Below the pieces are notes generated by a model that saw nothing but the letters and a program-made list of their open reading frames with translations, was not told the DNA's origin and did not search any database. Below, piece after piece: positions 17,815-27,600 of a stretch of 61,967 nt of DNA (positions are counted from its first letter, which is position 1; every line of letters begins with the position of its first letter). The stretch is from an uncultured Bacteroidales bacterium (GTDB lineage: Bacteria; Bacteroidota; Bacteroidia; Bacteroidales; Bacteroidaceae): contig CADBXL010000031.1 of NCBI GenBank assembly GCA_902798615.1, positions 1 to 61,967 of the forward strand, written 5' to 3'. The translations under genes were made by a program, and so were the position numbers.

Positions 17815-18136
17815 TAACGTGAGTTCGATGAATTTGAACGCTACGAGGGCTGAAAAGCCCGCCACCTGATAGGGCAGTCCGATAGGGCTGTTATTGAGAA
17901 TGTTATAGTATATTGAGGTCTGAAGGACCGACACCTATTGTATAGATATGTTTTTAGGTGTCGCACTTACAGTGCTCCTTTAATCACACATCTACCAAAT
18001 AACAGCCCTATCGGACTGCCCTTTTAGGTATCGCTCCTTCAGAGCTCTTTCAACTACGTGTTATTCAATAATATACGAGTGAGGAATTTTTTCGCTAGGG
18101 CTCAACAAGCTGAAGCAAGTCGTCGAACTCACCTTA
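17815..18136. mobile_element. 322-bp MITE-like element between promoter and gene
   Basis: Ends TAACGTGAGTTCGATGAA and CGTCGAACTCACCTTA, with AAA flanking both sides (17812-17814 and 18137-18139). The interior has the four hairpin modules seen in the copy at 5108, in the same order. It now forms most of the leader of the gene at 18149. Confidence 0.75.
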
Positions 18137-18148
18137 AAATAATAAACA

Positions 18149-18766
18149 ATGAATAGAATCATCTCTATGGCAATAGCCCTAATAATGGCTATTAATATGA
18201 ATGCTCAGGAGGGTTATGAAGATACCAAGCATGAGGTGTCTATCACTTTCGGTATAGAACCTACCTCTCAACGAATAGATAACTTCAAGAATTTAGGTGG
18301 TGCTATTGGCTATACAGATAATGATAAATACATGGAACCAATTTCTGCCGAGTATTTCTATCATATCAATAAGATGATTAGCTTGGGTGCTGTCTTTGTT
18401 TACGGAAATCTTAAACAGGACTTATATGATAGCTATTCCTATTCTTCTTATCGTGGTACTTCATTTCGTGAAAGAATAGGTAAAAGTTCAAATAACTACT
18501 ATACGCTATTGCCTACCGTTAAGTTCAACTTTTTGCGCAAGACTCATTTCGGTTTGTACTCAAAGGCTGCTCTCGGTGCCACTTTGCGAACAGAATCTGT
18601 CAAATATAATGATGAATACTATGACGTTAGTAAGAAAGTTCTGATACTTAACTGTCAGTTTTCATTGATAGGTGTTGAGGCAGGAAGTCCATATCTACGC
18701 GGTTTCGCCGAACTGGGATTTGGTGAGCAGGGTGTCGTATGTGCTGGTATAAGATATAAGTTCTAA
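18149..18766 (+). CDS. small outer-membrane beta-barrel protein
   Basis: A 205-residue protein. The signal peptide (1-19, ending NMNAQ) is followed by alternating beta-strands typical of an eight-stranded barrel and a terminal aromatic residue (YKF), the usual barrel C-terminus. It is paralogous to the next gene: both begin the mature protein with GY-(E/D)DTKHEVSI and share AEYFYH, a FGLYSKAALG-type strand and RGFAELGFGEQG. Function unknown. The start codon lies 12 nt after an inserted element. Confidence 0.8.
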   Translation: MNRIISMAIALIMAINMNAQEGYEDTKHEVSITFGIEPTSQRIDNFKNLGGAIGYTDNDKYMEPISAEYFYHINKMISLGAVFVYGNLKQDLYDSYSYSSYRGTSFRERIGKSSNNYYTLLPTVKFNFLRKTHFGLYSKAALGATLRTESVKYNDEYYDVSKKVLILNCQFSLIGVEAGSPYLRGFAELGFGEQGVVCAGIRYKF

Positions 18767-18804
18767 AACTTAATAACATATTAAACTAATCAATTAAAAC
18801 AATT

Positions 18805-19374
18805 ATGAAGACATTTTTAATGACGGTAGCAGCCTTGATGATGGCTGCAAATGTAAGCGCACAGACAGGTTACGATGACACTAAGCACGAAGTATCTATA
18901 AGGTATGGTTTGCTTCCTTCCACAAAGATTTTTCGTAATAATGTAGATTATGAAAATGAGACTTACTTAGGCTCTTTCTCTGCCGAGTATTTCTATCATG
19001 CCAAGGAATGGCTTAGCATTGGTTGTGTATTTGCATACGGAAAGTGGAAGGCTGATTATATTAAATATGATTATAACACGGGAGAGGACAAGAAAGAGAC
19101 CAATTACTACACCTTTATGCCTGCTGTTAAGTTTGACTATATTCGCAAGAAGAATTTCGGAATGTATTCAAAGGCTGCACTTGGTATGTCAATATCTTCA
19201 ACGACAGATACACGTACAAATGGTTCTACATATAAATTCTCTGCAGAATATAAACTCAACTTTCAGGCTACTTTTATCGGTATAGAAGCTGGTAGTCCTT
19301 ATTTTCGCGGTTTTGCCGAACTGGGTATCGGCGAGCAAGGTATTGCAAGTATAGGTGTAAGATATAAATTTTAG
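18805..19374 (+). CDS. small outer-membrane beta-barrel protein, paralogue
   Basis: A 189-residue paralogue of the preceding gene, 38 nt downstream and so presumably cotranscribed. Signal peptide ends NVSAQ; barrel strands and the terminal YKF match the partner. The external-loop regions differ most (LPSTKIFRNNVDYENET against the other's longer loop), as expected when surface-exposed segments diversify after tandem duplication. Confidence 0.8.
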   Translation: MKTFLMTVAALMMAANVSAQTGYDDTKHEVSIRYGLLPSTKIFRNNVDYENETYLGSFSAEYFYHAKEWLSIGCVFAYGKWKADYIKYDYNTGEDKKETNYYTFMPAVKFDYIRKKNFGMYSKAALGMSISSTTDTRTNGSTYKFSAEYKLNFQATFIGIEAGSPYFRGFAELGIGEQGIASIGVRYKF

Positions 19375-19444
19375 AACAGGTAGTGCCCTATTCCCCCAAA
19401 TAGGGGGGGGGATTTTGATAGTATTTCAGATAAAAAACTGCATA

Positions 19445-20749
19445 ATGGAAAAAAACAAAGGCATAAAAGATAGAGAGAGATTGCCTGATAGCGACAATAC
19501 TAACAAAAAACTCTACTCCTCGGGGGAGAAGGAGGGGGGCTGTAAAAAACTTATGGTTCTGGGTGGCAATATCGTGCAGATGGAAGCTACCCTTGAGGCA
19601 AAGAGACAAGGCTACTATGTCATTAGTGCCGACTTGCATGAGGATAATCCCGGGCATAAGGTGGCTGATGAATATTGTAAGGTGGATATTGTTGATAAGG
19701 AGGCTGTGCTTCGAGAGGCAAGACGACTGAATATCGACGGTATAGTGCCTTACAGCTCTGATACCCTCGCCCCTATTGCAGCATACGTAGCAGAAGAAAT
19801 GGGTTTGCCAGGAAATCCTTACAAGGCAGTATGCACGCTTACACATAAGGATTTACTCCGTAAGTTCCTTAGAGAGAATGGGTTCTGTGCTCCTTGGTCA
19901 GACAGTTTCACGAATCTTGATGAGGCTATTGTTTATCTCCGAGAGAATATGAAGGAAGGTTCCAAGGCAATAATAAAGCCTGTTGATTCGGCAGGAAGCA
20001 GAGGCGTTTTCACAATAACAAGCGAAGAGGAACTAAAAGAGCATTGGGCAGAATCTCTATCATATTCTATCTGCGGACGAGTAATCGTTGAGCAGTTTAT
20101 TGAGAAGGTTGGACATCAGTTGGATGGTGATATCTTCCTTGATAATGGTAAGATAATCTTTGCAGGCTTTTGTGATCAGCATCACGTAAAGGGAAAGTCG
20201 GCACTCGTACCAGTATCGTTGAGTTTCCCTTCTGAGCTTAGTCAGGAGATGAAGCAGAAGGCTGTTGACGAACTACAAAGACTGTTCTCCTTGCTTGGCA
20301 TGAAGACCGGCCCTTGCAACGTGGAGTTTGTTATAGGCAAGGACGGAGGGATATATTTCCTTGACCTCGGTCCTCGGAATGGAGGTTGTAATATTCCGTA
20401 TCTTGAACTTGAGGCTACTGGCTTTGAAGAGAATACATATACTATTCGTGCAGCGGTAGGAGATGAACTTCCGAAACGCGATAAAGTTCTTTGTGATAAT
20501 GCGAAATACGTTATGTATTATCGTCCATACGCTAACAAGAACGGATGTTATAAGGAGCTTTGGATGTCGGATTATTTCCGCAATAAGGTTATCAATATCA
20601 CTCATCTGATGAATATTGGTGATAAAATCCAGCTAACGCATAACGGTAATGATACCGTTGCTGTAGTATTTGCAAAATTCAATAACCAACAGGAGATGCT
20701 TGCGACAATAGATAATATGTCAGAGCATCTTCGGGTAATAACAGAATAA
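19445..20749 (+). CDS. ATP-grasp family enzyme
   Basis: About 434 residues from the ATG at 19445. Residues about 12-33 include the in-frame repeat segment YSSGEKEGGC; the conserved fold starts at KKLMVLGGNIVQMEA. The ATP-grasp domain (about 130-330) has KPVDSAGSRGV, a DGDIFLDNGK strand and the metal site DLGPRNGGCN. ATP-grasp enzymes join a carboxylate to an amine or thiol through an acyl-phosphate. It lies 3 nt before a PLP-enzyme-like gene, so the pair may add an amino-acid-like group to a surface glycan (inference). Confidence 0.8.
   Translation: MEKNKGIKDRERLPDSDNTNKKLYSSGEKEGGCKKLMVLGGNIVQMEATLEAKRQGYYVISADLHEDNPGHKVADEYCKVDIVDKEAVLREARRLNIDGIVPYSSDTLAPIAAYVAEEMGLPGNPYKAVCTLTHKDLLRKFLRENGFCAPWSDSFTNLDEAIVYLRENMKEGSKAIIKPVDSAGSRGVFTITSEEELKEHWAESLSYSICGRVIVEQFIEKVGHQLDGDIFLDNGKIIFAGFCDQHHVKGKSALVPVSLSFPSELSQEMKQKAVDELQRLFSLLGMKTGPCNVEFVIGKDGGIYFLDLGPRNGGCNIPYLELEATGFEENTYTIRAAVGDELPKRDKVLCDNAKYVMYYRPYANKNGCYKELWMSDYFRNKVINITHLMNIGDKIQLTHNGNDTVAVVFAKFNNQQEMLATIDNMSEHLRVITE
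19513..19541. repeat. GC-rich palindromic repeat inside a coding region
   Basis: CTACTCCTCGGGGGAGAAGG followed by AGGGGGGC, encoding YSSGEKEGGC in the ATP-grasp gene. The conserved nucleotide-binding strand of the enzyme begins a few codons later. Confidence 0.65.
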
Positions 20750-20752
20750 GGT

Positions 20753-21856
20753 ATGAAAGAAATAGGAAGTATATTTGCACTATATGAACGGCCCCTCACC
20801 CGTCCTTCGGACACCCTCTCCCCTAAGGGCGAGGGAGAAGTTAGTAATACTCCCTTATTGGAACCCTCACAAGCGATAAAAGGTAATATCTTCCTCGCCC
20901 CTTGGGGAGAGGATGCCCGCAGGGCAGGTGAGGGGCGGCTCTCCTTCTGCCGCGAAGCCATATACCTTATTGCCAATAATGAAATGGCAAACGGTAAAAA
21001 GGCTATGCTTCCCAAATATACTGGTAGCTCTGTTATAGCTCCATTTCAGCAACTTGGATATGACTATCAGTTCTATCCTGTATGTAACGATCTGACGATA
21101 GATATTCCAAAGGCAAAGGAGATATTCTCAGAATTTCATCCAAACCTTATTGTCGTACATCCATATTTTGGTATGGATCTTACGGAGCAGGAACTGGATA
21201 TGCTTGAGGAAATGCATGAAGGTGGATGTGAGATAATCCTTGACCTTACCCAATGCCTTTTCTCCACTATGCGTCTGCCTTTCATAAAATATTATGTTGG
21301 AAGTATAAGAAAATGGTTTGCTATTCCTGATGGTGCTTTCCTTGAAACCTCCGATGAAATGGGGATTTTTGGTGTTGAGAATGAGGAAATAGTATCTCTT
21401 CAGACAAAGGCTATGAAACTGAGAGGAGAGTATTTCCAAACGGGTGATATTAACACAAAGAATGAATCCATACGCCTTTCTCACGAGGTAGAGCGTCTTA
21501 TGACAAGGTCTATTACTCCGCACGTTATGGCTTCTGTATCAAGGGAATTTCTCGCCTCTGAGGATGCTGAAATTCAGCAGAAGATAAGGATAGAAAACTA
21601 TAAGCGACTTTACGAAGGCCTGAAAGATGCTAAGAATATAGAATTAATCGCTGATATCAGTCGTTTGACAACCGCTCCTCTCTTCTTTCCTTTCCGTGTT
21701 GACAATATCTTTGAAATGCAGAAGAAACTGGCTCAGAAATCCATTTATGCCCGATTGATATGGGAAGAGGAGGACAGAATACTGACCATAACTGTTGATC
21801 AGAGATACGACCTCTCGGATATGGACAGAGTTATTGCCGCAATAAAGGAGGGGTAA
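20753..21856 (+). CDS. DegT/DnrJ-like PLP-dependent enzyme with in-frame repeat insertion
   Basis: A 367-residue protein of the aspartate aminotransferase fold as used in sugar aminotransferases. The probable PLP lysine is in GSIRKWFAIPDGA (about residue 185) and the PLP-contacting Asp in EIILDLTQCLFS (about 164). Residues about 13-63 come from a 150-bp paired palindrome (20790-20936); without it the N-terminus would read ALYE then LSFCREAIYLIANNEM. The frame stays open across the repeat, so a 50-residue insertion near the N-terminus is tolerated or recent. It follows the ATP-grasp gene by 3 nt. Confidence 0.75.
   Translation: MKEIGSIFALYERPLTRPSDTLSPKGEGEVSNTPLLEPSQAIKGNIFLAPWGEDARRAGEGRLSFCREAIYLIANNEMANGKKAMLPKYTGSSVIAPFQQLGYDYQFYPVCNDLTIDIPKAKEIFSEFHPNLIVVHPYFGMDLTEQELDMLEEMHEGGCEIILDLTQCLFSTMRLPFIKYYVGSIRKWFAIPDGAFLETSDEMGIFGVENEEIVSLQTKAMKLRGEYFQTGDINTKNESIRLSHEVERLMTRSITPHVMASVSREFLASEDAEIQQKIRIENYKRLYEGLKDAKNIELIADISRLTTAPLFFPFRVDNIFEMQKKLAQKSIYARLIWEEEDRILTITVDQRYDLSDMDRVIAAIKEG
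20790..20936. repeat. paired 45-bp GC-rich inverted repeat inside a coding region
   Basis: Left copy 20790-20834 (CCCCTCACCCGTCCTTCGG...) and right copy 20893-20936 (CCTCGCCCCTTGGGGAGAGG...) are imperfect complements around a spacer with CACAAGCGATAAAAGG. The same pair with a related spacer is found between genes at 39546-39720. Here it is translated within the DegT-like gene. Confidence 0.75.
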
Positions 21857-21883
21857 ATACCAATATCCAATGCTATTCTAAGG

Positions 21884-21947
21884 GACCAAACTCGATGAAG
21901 GTCCTATGTAAGTCCCATTCCGGATAAGAGCTTCATCGAGTTTGGTT
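21884..21947. repeat. short inverted-repeat element with two 11-nt units
   Basis: Perfect 15-bp arms CCAAACTCGATGAAG (from 21886) and CTTCATCGAGTTTGG (to 21945) enclose GGTCCTATGT AAGTCCCATT, two units of the TCC word family. It resembles a minimal or degenerate form of the MITE-like elements and could also terminate the DegT-like transcript. Confidence 0.5.
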
Positions 21948-21984
21948 AGGAGTTAGAGCGGAATTATTTACCACTTACAAAGAC

Positions 21985-22018
21985 AAATCCCATTTGCTCA
22001 TGCGGGCAAATGGGATTT
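21985..22018. terminator. bidirectional intrinsic terminator
   Basis: Thirteen-base perfect stem AAATCCCATTTGC / GCAAATGGGATTT with an 8-nt loop, A-rich before and T-rich after. It lies between convergent genes (DegT-like on plus, GH51 on minus). Confidence 0.75.
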
Positions 22019-22044
22019 TATCGTTTTGTATAGAAGAGAAATTC

Positions 22045-24027
22045 TTACTTCAATGTAACCTTAATCATTGTAAAGCTATTAGCAGGAACCTCGATTGTCA
22101 TCTTCTTCTGAGCACTCATAGTGTCTGTCTTAGGCTTTACAGGCTGTCTGTCGTAGTTGTTCTCGAAATCTGGATTGCCAGAGAGGACAGTACGCTCTGC
22201 TGTTGCCTCGAAGTTACCGAAACGGCTGAGGTCGATAGTTGCCTTGCGTGGGAAGATACCGCAGTTACATACCTTTACATATACCTCACCCTTCTCGTTG
22301 TTGAGGATAACTGACTGGCCAATAAGGCTATTGTCACCCTTGTCGAACTTAACGCAGTTGCCATAGAAGTACTTACCAGCAGACTCACCGAACATCTTCT
22401 GAACGTAGTAGCTGCATGTGTAGAATGGCTTCTCGTTGTCGAAGTAGATAAGGTCAGGGTTCCAGTTGGTATTGTTCTTGTAAGCAAAGAGAGGAGCGTA
22501 AGATGTCATGCAGACAATATCACCATTTTTCTCAACGTGGAGGAGATAGAGAGCCTCAGCAAGGGCATCGCCAAGCTGGTTGCCGTGTGATCTTTCCTGT
22601 ACAGAGTACTCACCAAGATACACCTTAGTCTTGCGGTTGCGTGGGTAAGAATCATACTGACGGCTCTGGAGGAACATCTGACGAGAATCATAGTAGTGCT
22701 CGTCGATAATGTCAAGACCAATTTCCTCAGCAAACTTCCAAGAGTTCTCATAGTCAGGGTTACCCTTATGTGAACCAGGACCTGCTGTACCTATGATGAT
22801 GATGTTTGGATAAGCCTTACGAATCTTGTCGTAGATATACTTGAAACGCTCCTTGAACTCAGGAGTGATCTTTTCCTCATTACCTATACCGATATACTTG
22901 AGGTTGAATGGCTCTGGGTGTCCTGCATCTGCACGAACCTTACCCCACTTTGTAGAAGCATCGCCGTTTGCCCATTCGATAAGATCGAGAGCATCCTGTG
23001 CCCAACGGTCAATATCATCCATTGGCCAAGGCTCCTGAGCCTGAGTCTTCATGCTCCAACCGCCGTTCACGCCCTGACAGCTAACGCCACAAGGAAGAAT
23101 TGGCACAGGCTCCATCTTCATATCTTCACAGAGCTGGAAGTACTCGAAGTAACCCAAGCCCATTGACTGGAGATAACCCCATGTGTTCTTGATAGCCTTA
23201 CGCTGCTCCTTTGGACCTACAGAGTTCTTCCAATGATAGGTGTCCCAGAAACCGTCACCACCACCATGAACTACACAACCGCCAGGGAAGCGCATGAACT
23301 GTGGGTGAAGAGCCTCAAGAGCCTCTGCAAGGTCCTTACGAAGGCCATGACCGTGATAAGTATCCTGTGGCATGAGAGAAACCATATCTACGTCGAGATT
23401 ACCCTTGTCGAGAAGGAGAATCTGGAGATTTGCCTCCTTGCAATTGTCATTGGCAGTAAGCTCGGCATTGTATTTCTGCCAGCCAGCACCATTTGTGCTA
23501 ATCTCTGTCTCTGCAAGAATCTTATTCTCCTTGGTTGCAAGAACGATTCTCACCTTCTTGGCATTACCTTCAACACTACGGAAGAAAACAGAGAAGTTAT
23601 ACTTAGCACCAGACTTGATGTTCATTCCGAAGAAACCTTCGTTCTTCATACCAACACCTGTCCAACCGTCAAAGTCGTAATAGTGACCTATGCGCTCTGC
23701 ATAAATTCGCATATAGGTTGGGTTGTTTGGATGGATGGTATTATCCATGCGAGGCTCGATGAAACCGGCAGAATGTCCAGGACGGAGGAACTTCCAGTTA
23801 GTACCAGGACCCCAACCGTCACGCTGTGCAGGACTGTACTCGAAGCTACCGTTCTGTACAAGGTCGGCATAAAGTCCGCCATCGGCAGAGAAACTGATAT
23901 CCTCAAAGAAAATACCAATAAGATTGTCACTGATCACCTTGCCACCGGAAGGTGCTTTCACAGACTTTGCGCTCAAACCGAGGCATGAGGAAAGAAGCAA
24001 TGCTCCAATGAATGCTTTTTTTGTCAT
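22045..24027 (-). CDS. secreted alpha-L-arabinofuranosidase, GH51
   Basis: A 660-residue exported enzyme that removes terminal alpha-L-arabinofuranosyl residues from arabinan or arabinoxylan. The signal peptide (1-20) is followed by a CBM-like jelly-roll region (about 40-215) and a (beta/alpha)8 barrel with FMRFPGGCVVHGGG (about 245). The likely acid/base Glu is in YIGIGNEEK (about 378) and the nucleophile Glu in IIDEHYYD (about 437). A C-terminal beta-sandwich ends the protein. It is monocistronic, with a promoter at 24087-24117 and a bidirectional terminator. No SusC/D pair lies nearby. Confidence 0.92.
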   Translation of the reverse strand: MTKKAFIGALLLSSCLGLSAKSVKAPSGGKVISDNLIGIFFEDISFSADGGLYADLVQNGSFEYSPAQRDGWGPGTNWKFLRPGHSAGFIEPRMDNTIHPNNPTYMRIYAERIGHYYDFDGWTGVGMKNEGFFGMNIKSGAKYNFSVFFRSVEGNAKKVRIVLATKENKILAETEISTNGAGWQKYNAELTANDNCKEANLQILLLDKGNLDVDMVSLMPQDTYHGHGLRKDLAEALEALHPQFMRFPGGCVVHGGGDGFWDTYHWKNSVGPKEQRKAIKNTWGYLQSMGLGYFEYFQLCEDMKMEPVPILPCGVSCQGVNGGWSMKTQAQEPWPMDDIDRWAQDALDLIEWANGDASTKWGKVRADAGHPEPFNLKYIGIGNEEKITPEFKERFKYIYDKIRKAYPNIIIIGTAGPGSHKGNPDYENSWKFAEEIGLDIIDEHYYDSRQMFLQSRQYDSYPRNRKTKVYLGEYSVQERSHGNQLGDALAEALYLLHVEKNGDIVCMTSYAPLFAYKNNTNWNPDLIYFDNEKPFYTCSYYVQKMFGESAGKYFYGNCVKFDKGDNSLIGQSVILNNEKGEVYVKVCNCGIFPRKATIDLSRFGNFEATAERTVLSGNPDFENNYDRQPVKPKTDTMSAQKKMTIEVPANSFTMIKVTLK

Positions 24028-24086
24028 TTTTTAGGTTATTGTTGTTATTTGAATAATTGATATATCACCTTTAAAGAAGCAAGAGA

Positions 24087-24117
24087 CAAAGATAATAATT
24101 TTTTTTTGATTATGCAA
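24087..24117 (-). promoter_or_regulatory. promoter of the GH51 gene
   Basis: Minus strand: TTG (24115-24117), 20-nt spacer, TATCTTTG (24087-24094). Predicted leader about 50 nt. Confidence 0.65.
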
Positions 24118-24245
24118 GTATAAACGGGGTTTTGTTGGAAAAATGTTATACTTATGTAATATTTTGTAATAAAAAGTAGAAAAATGGCGGTTTTAACGGA
24201 ATTTATTGTTAAAAGGCAAGAAATTAGGCATTATGCACATTTGAG

Positions 24246-24300
24246 AAATTGATTTACAAATATCGTACATTCCGTTTGTATAATATTTGTAAATCAATTT
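24246..24300. repeat. 18-bp perfect AT-rich inverted repeat
   Basis: Arms AAATTGATTTACAAATAT (24246-24263) and ATATTTGTAAATCAATTT (24283-24300) around a 19-nt loop, followed by TTTCATTT. It sits between the divergent promoters of the GH51 gene and the large surface-protein gene. It could be a terminator or a binding site for a dimeric regulator. Confidence 0.55.
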
Positions 24301-24383
24301 TTCATTTATTCCAAAAATTTGCGTAATAATACCATTAGATAAAAATAATAAGTGTATAATTTTTCTAAAACGCGCAAAGTTTA

Positions 24384-24391
24384 TACCTTTG
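24384..24391 (+). promoter_or_regulatory. -7 box of the large surface-protein gene
   Basis: TACCTTTG at 24384-24391 without a clear TTG element. It predicts a long leader of about 270 nt before the ATG at 24668, with repeated GGCGG words (GAAAGGCGGG, TAAAGGCGGA) near 24560-24605. I see no gene in 24028-24667. Confidence 0.45.
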
Positions 24392-24667
24392 CAGCAGGAA
24401 AATAAATCCACAAAACCGAAAATCGAACCAAAAATCATACCATGCTGACTCGGTGTCTGTTTGCGCACACATTCAACATTGGTAATAGCAAATGCTAAAA
24501 CGTGCTTCAAAAGCACTACTAAAATAAAAAACGGATAATAAAGACGGTAATAATTAACATTGAAAGGCGGGTTATACCGGCGGGGGTTAATTAAAGGCGG
24601 ATTATATTATACGGATAACAAAATCAAGGATGGTAATTATAATATGTAATATTAAGTAAAGTCAAGT

Positions 24668-27600
24668 ATGAAGAGATTTTTTAAACTAAATGTGTTTGCT
24701 CTTGTAGCGCTGCTGTTCCTCGGAGTGGCAGATGTATGGGGTATTGGCATTAACAAGAATGTGCCCTTGAACCTTGAGCTAGTGGGAGGAAATTGTACTT
24801 GGAATCCAAACACCAAGATATTGACTTGGACTGCAAGTACATGGAATTTGTATAAGCTTAAAGATTGGGATGACTCAGATTTGTCAGGCTATGACAAGAT
24901 GGTTATCAATGTAAGTAATGCAGCTGATAACAAAGCGTATAGAGTTGTTATAACAATTGATGGTACACTCTATACCTATTCAACTTCTGGTAATGGTACA
25001 AAGACTATCGATATCAGGAATGATTTTAAAAATGGAACTAATACAATACAATCCATAGATGGTAATCCATTAAGACATGTAGAGTCAATTCAAATTGGTG
25101 GTGATAGTGAACCAGACAAGGATGGGCAGGGAAATGTTCAACCTGCATCTATTACTATCAATTTTATTAAATTTCATAAGCCTTTGAATTGGAACAGATC
25201 AGGTAGAATCACATTCTATGCTCCAGATTTCAATTGTGGAGATAATGTGACTGCCGGTAGTGAGGGAAAATTCACATTCAGCAGAAAATGGTCTGATATA
25301 CATTTGGAATTTGATAATGATGGTTTGGAAACAACAGAGATAGAGCGTATTGAGCAGAACGTCTCTGGTTCTCAAATATATCAAGCTTTTGTTGGAAACA
25401 ACAAAGATGCATACAATCTTGCTGGTGCGCAAAGCAAAAAAATTAAATTTGGAGAATTTAGGATTTGTTCTAATAGTGATAATAGTAACACTATTACTCT
25501 TCAGTCTGTTACCTTTGTTAAAAAGAAGACGAACTTCGATGTTACACAGGGTCGTCTTTACTTTGAGAACTTTGAGGGATTATCTAATTCTTCATTTTTA
25601 GATGGTAAGGATGCACCTGTAGAAGCTCCTGAAGCAAATCAGCAGGGTAAATATTACCTTTATGGTGGAAGAGGAAAGATTTTGAGCGATCCTACTTTTG
25701 GTAAATATTATCAGAACCTTGCTGATGCAGACGAATATACCAAGAGTCTTTCGGAGAATTTCCTTCGCTATACATTCACTGATGATCAGAGAAATGCCAA
25801 TGCTGAGGCAATCAAATCGTCAGGTCAAGCAACTATTGGTTTTTGGGTAAACGGTCAGGTAGCTGTTGACTATGAGCTTCCTTTGGAACGCGGCTCTATG
25901 TTCTGTATCTTCAGTAACGACCGTTTCAGAAAAGCTGATAACTTTGACCAGAGACCTCGTTTCTGGTTCGACCTTTCATGTAATGGTTGGACTTATGCAT
26001 ATCTGCCAAATACTACTTCTGCACATGAAGATATTGGCTGGAGCGAGTTTAACTATGGAGAAAAGGTTAAAAACTCAGGAACATCAAACACAATTACAAG
26101 TCTTTTTGGTAAGGGGAATTATGCCAATCCACTTGACCAAAGTCAGCATAAGTTCTATGACGACAAGAAATGGCACTATGTGACATACGTTATGAGTGAT
26201 AACCTAATGCATATAACCATTTATCTTGATGGAGAGAAGACTGGAGAAATTGAAAACTGGAAAGACCTGGAAGGTTCCGATTATAGAGGAACCACAGATC
26301 TTTTAGAGCGTACTCGTTATCTTCGTAACATTATCCTTGGTGGCTTCACTCCTCACGGACTCTTCTACGATAAGCAGTATTATTCAGACGCGGCACTTGC
26401 ATACGATGATATTGCTCTCTATGGAAAAGCTCTTACTCAGGATCAGATTCGCTCTATCATAGAGCAGAAGAACTATACTCCTGAAGAGTGGCACTATGGT
26501 GACAGCTTCGAAGAATATAACGAAATTAAGGGTGGTCATGAAGATCCACACAACATTTCTGGATTGAATGTAAATTATTCATTCGACTCTACAACAAAGT
26601 ACCTTAAGGTGAATGGTGGCACAACGCTCACTATTCCTAATGTTCCAAAGAACTATTATGTTCGCATAGAATATGCTTTTGCCAATCAAGGAGGAAGCAA
26701 TGCTTTCCCTTATAGTAATGTTGGCAATCTCAAATGGGTAGGAACTCGTGTTTCCGAGAACAATGATAATCTTCCGAAAACCTATCAAGGACAAAATTAC
26801 TATGTAATGACATATCAGGCTTCAGAGGCTGGCACTTATGATTTGAACGTTGGTACTGATGCCCTCGTCAGGTCTATCATCATCACTCCTTATGAGTATG
26901 CAAAACTGAAGTTTGGAAACTGGAATAAAGAAAAGACTTCATTCACCGCACTTAGCAAACCGAAGGATAGCTATGTAAAGTATGTCGAGTTTGATGTTCA
27001 GCGCATTAATGGCACAAACTACTATAAGAAAAATGGTGTAGATGTTGGTGTAAATCCTGTTCTACCTGAAGTATCTCTGGCAAAAGATGGTAGGTATAGA
27101 GATAATAAGCCAGCATATGAGGATATCAACAATTATAGGGAAGACTTAAACCACTATCCTTATATAAAGTACACCAGTACCGCTCCTCACGTAGCCCATA
27201 TCAATAAGGAGGGTAAAATCTCGATGACAGGTATTGCCGGTAATACAATTATCATTGCAGAGCTTATCAGTGACAACAAATTCGTTGGTTCTGAGATTGT
27301 TGACTCTTTCGAGATTCGTATCAAAAAGGAAGAGAACACACTAAGACTGGCTAAAGGTGAAAAAATCAAAGTAAACCAAAAGTTCCCTGATGATGTAAAT
27401 AGTGCAGGTAAGAACCTCGATAATATCACCATGACTATTGGTGGTTGGTATCATACAACTAGATATAGCGTTCCTGGTGAGACTAAACAAGTAAGGGATG
27501 AGTGGAAAGCTGTAGATTATTTCCAGGGACCAATAAGACCTGATGAAGAAATTCTTGATAATTTCAATAAGTACTCTATTGGCACAAGAGTAGCAAAGAG

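Noticed and set aside
17608-17822. Two overlapping 67-69-codon frames
   Set aside because: They begin inside the 11-nt array, overlap each other in different frames and end in the promoter and element; no conserved features.
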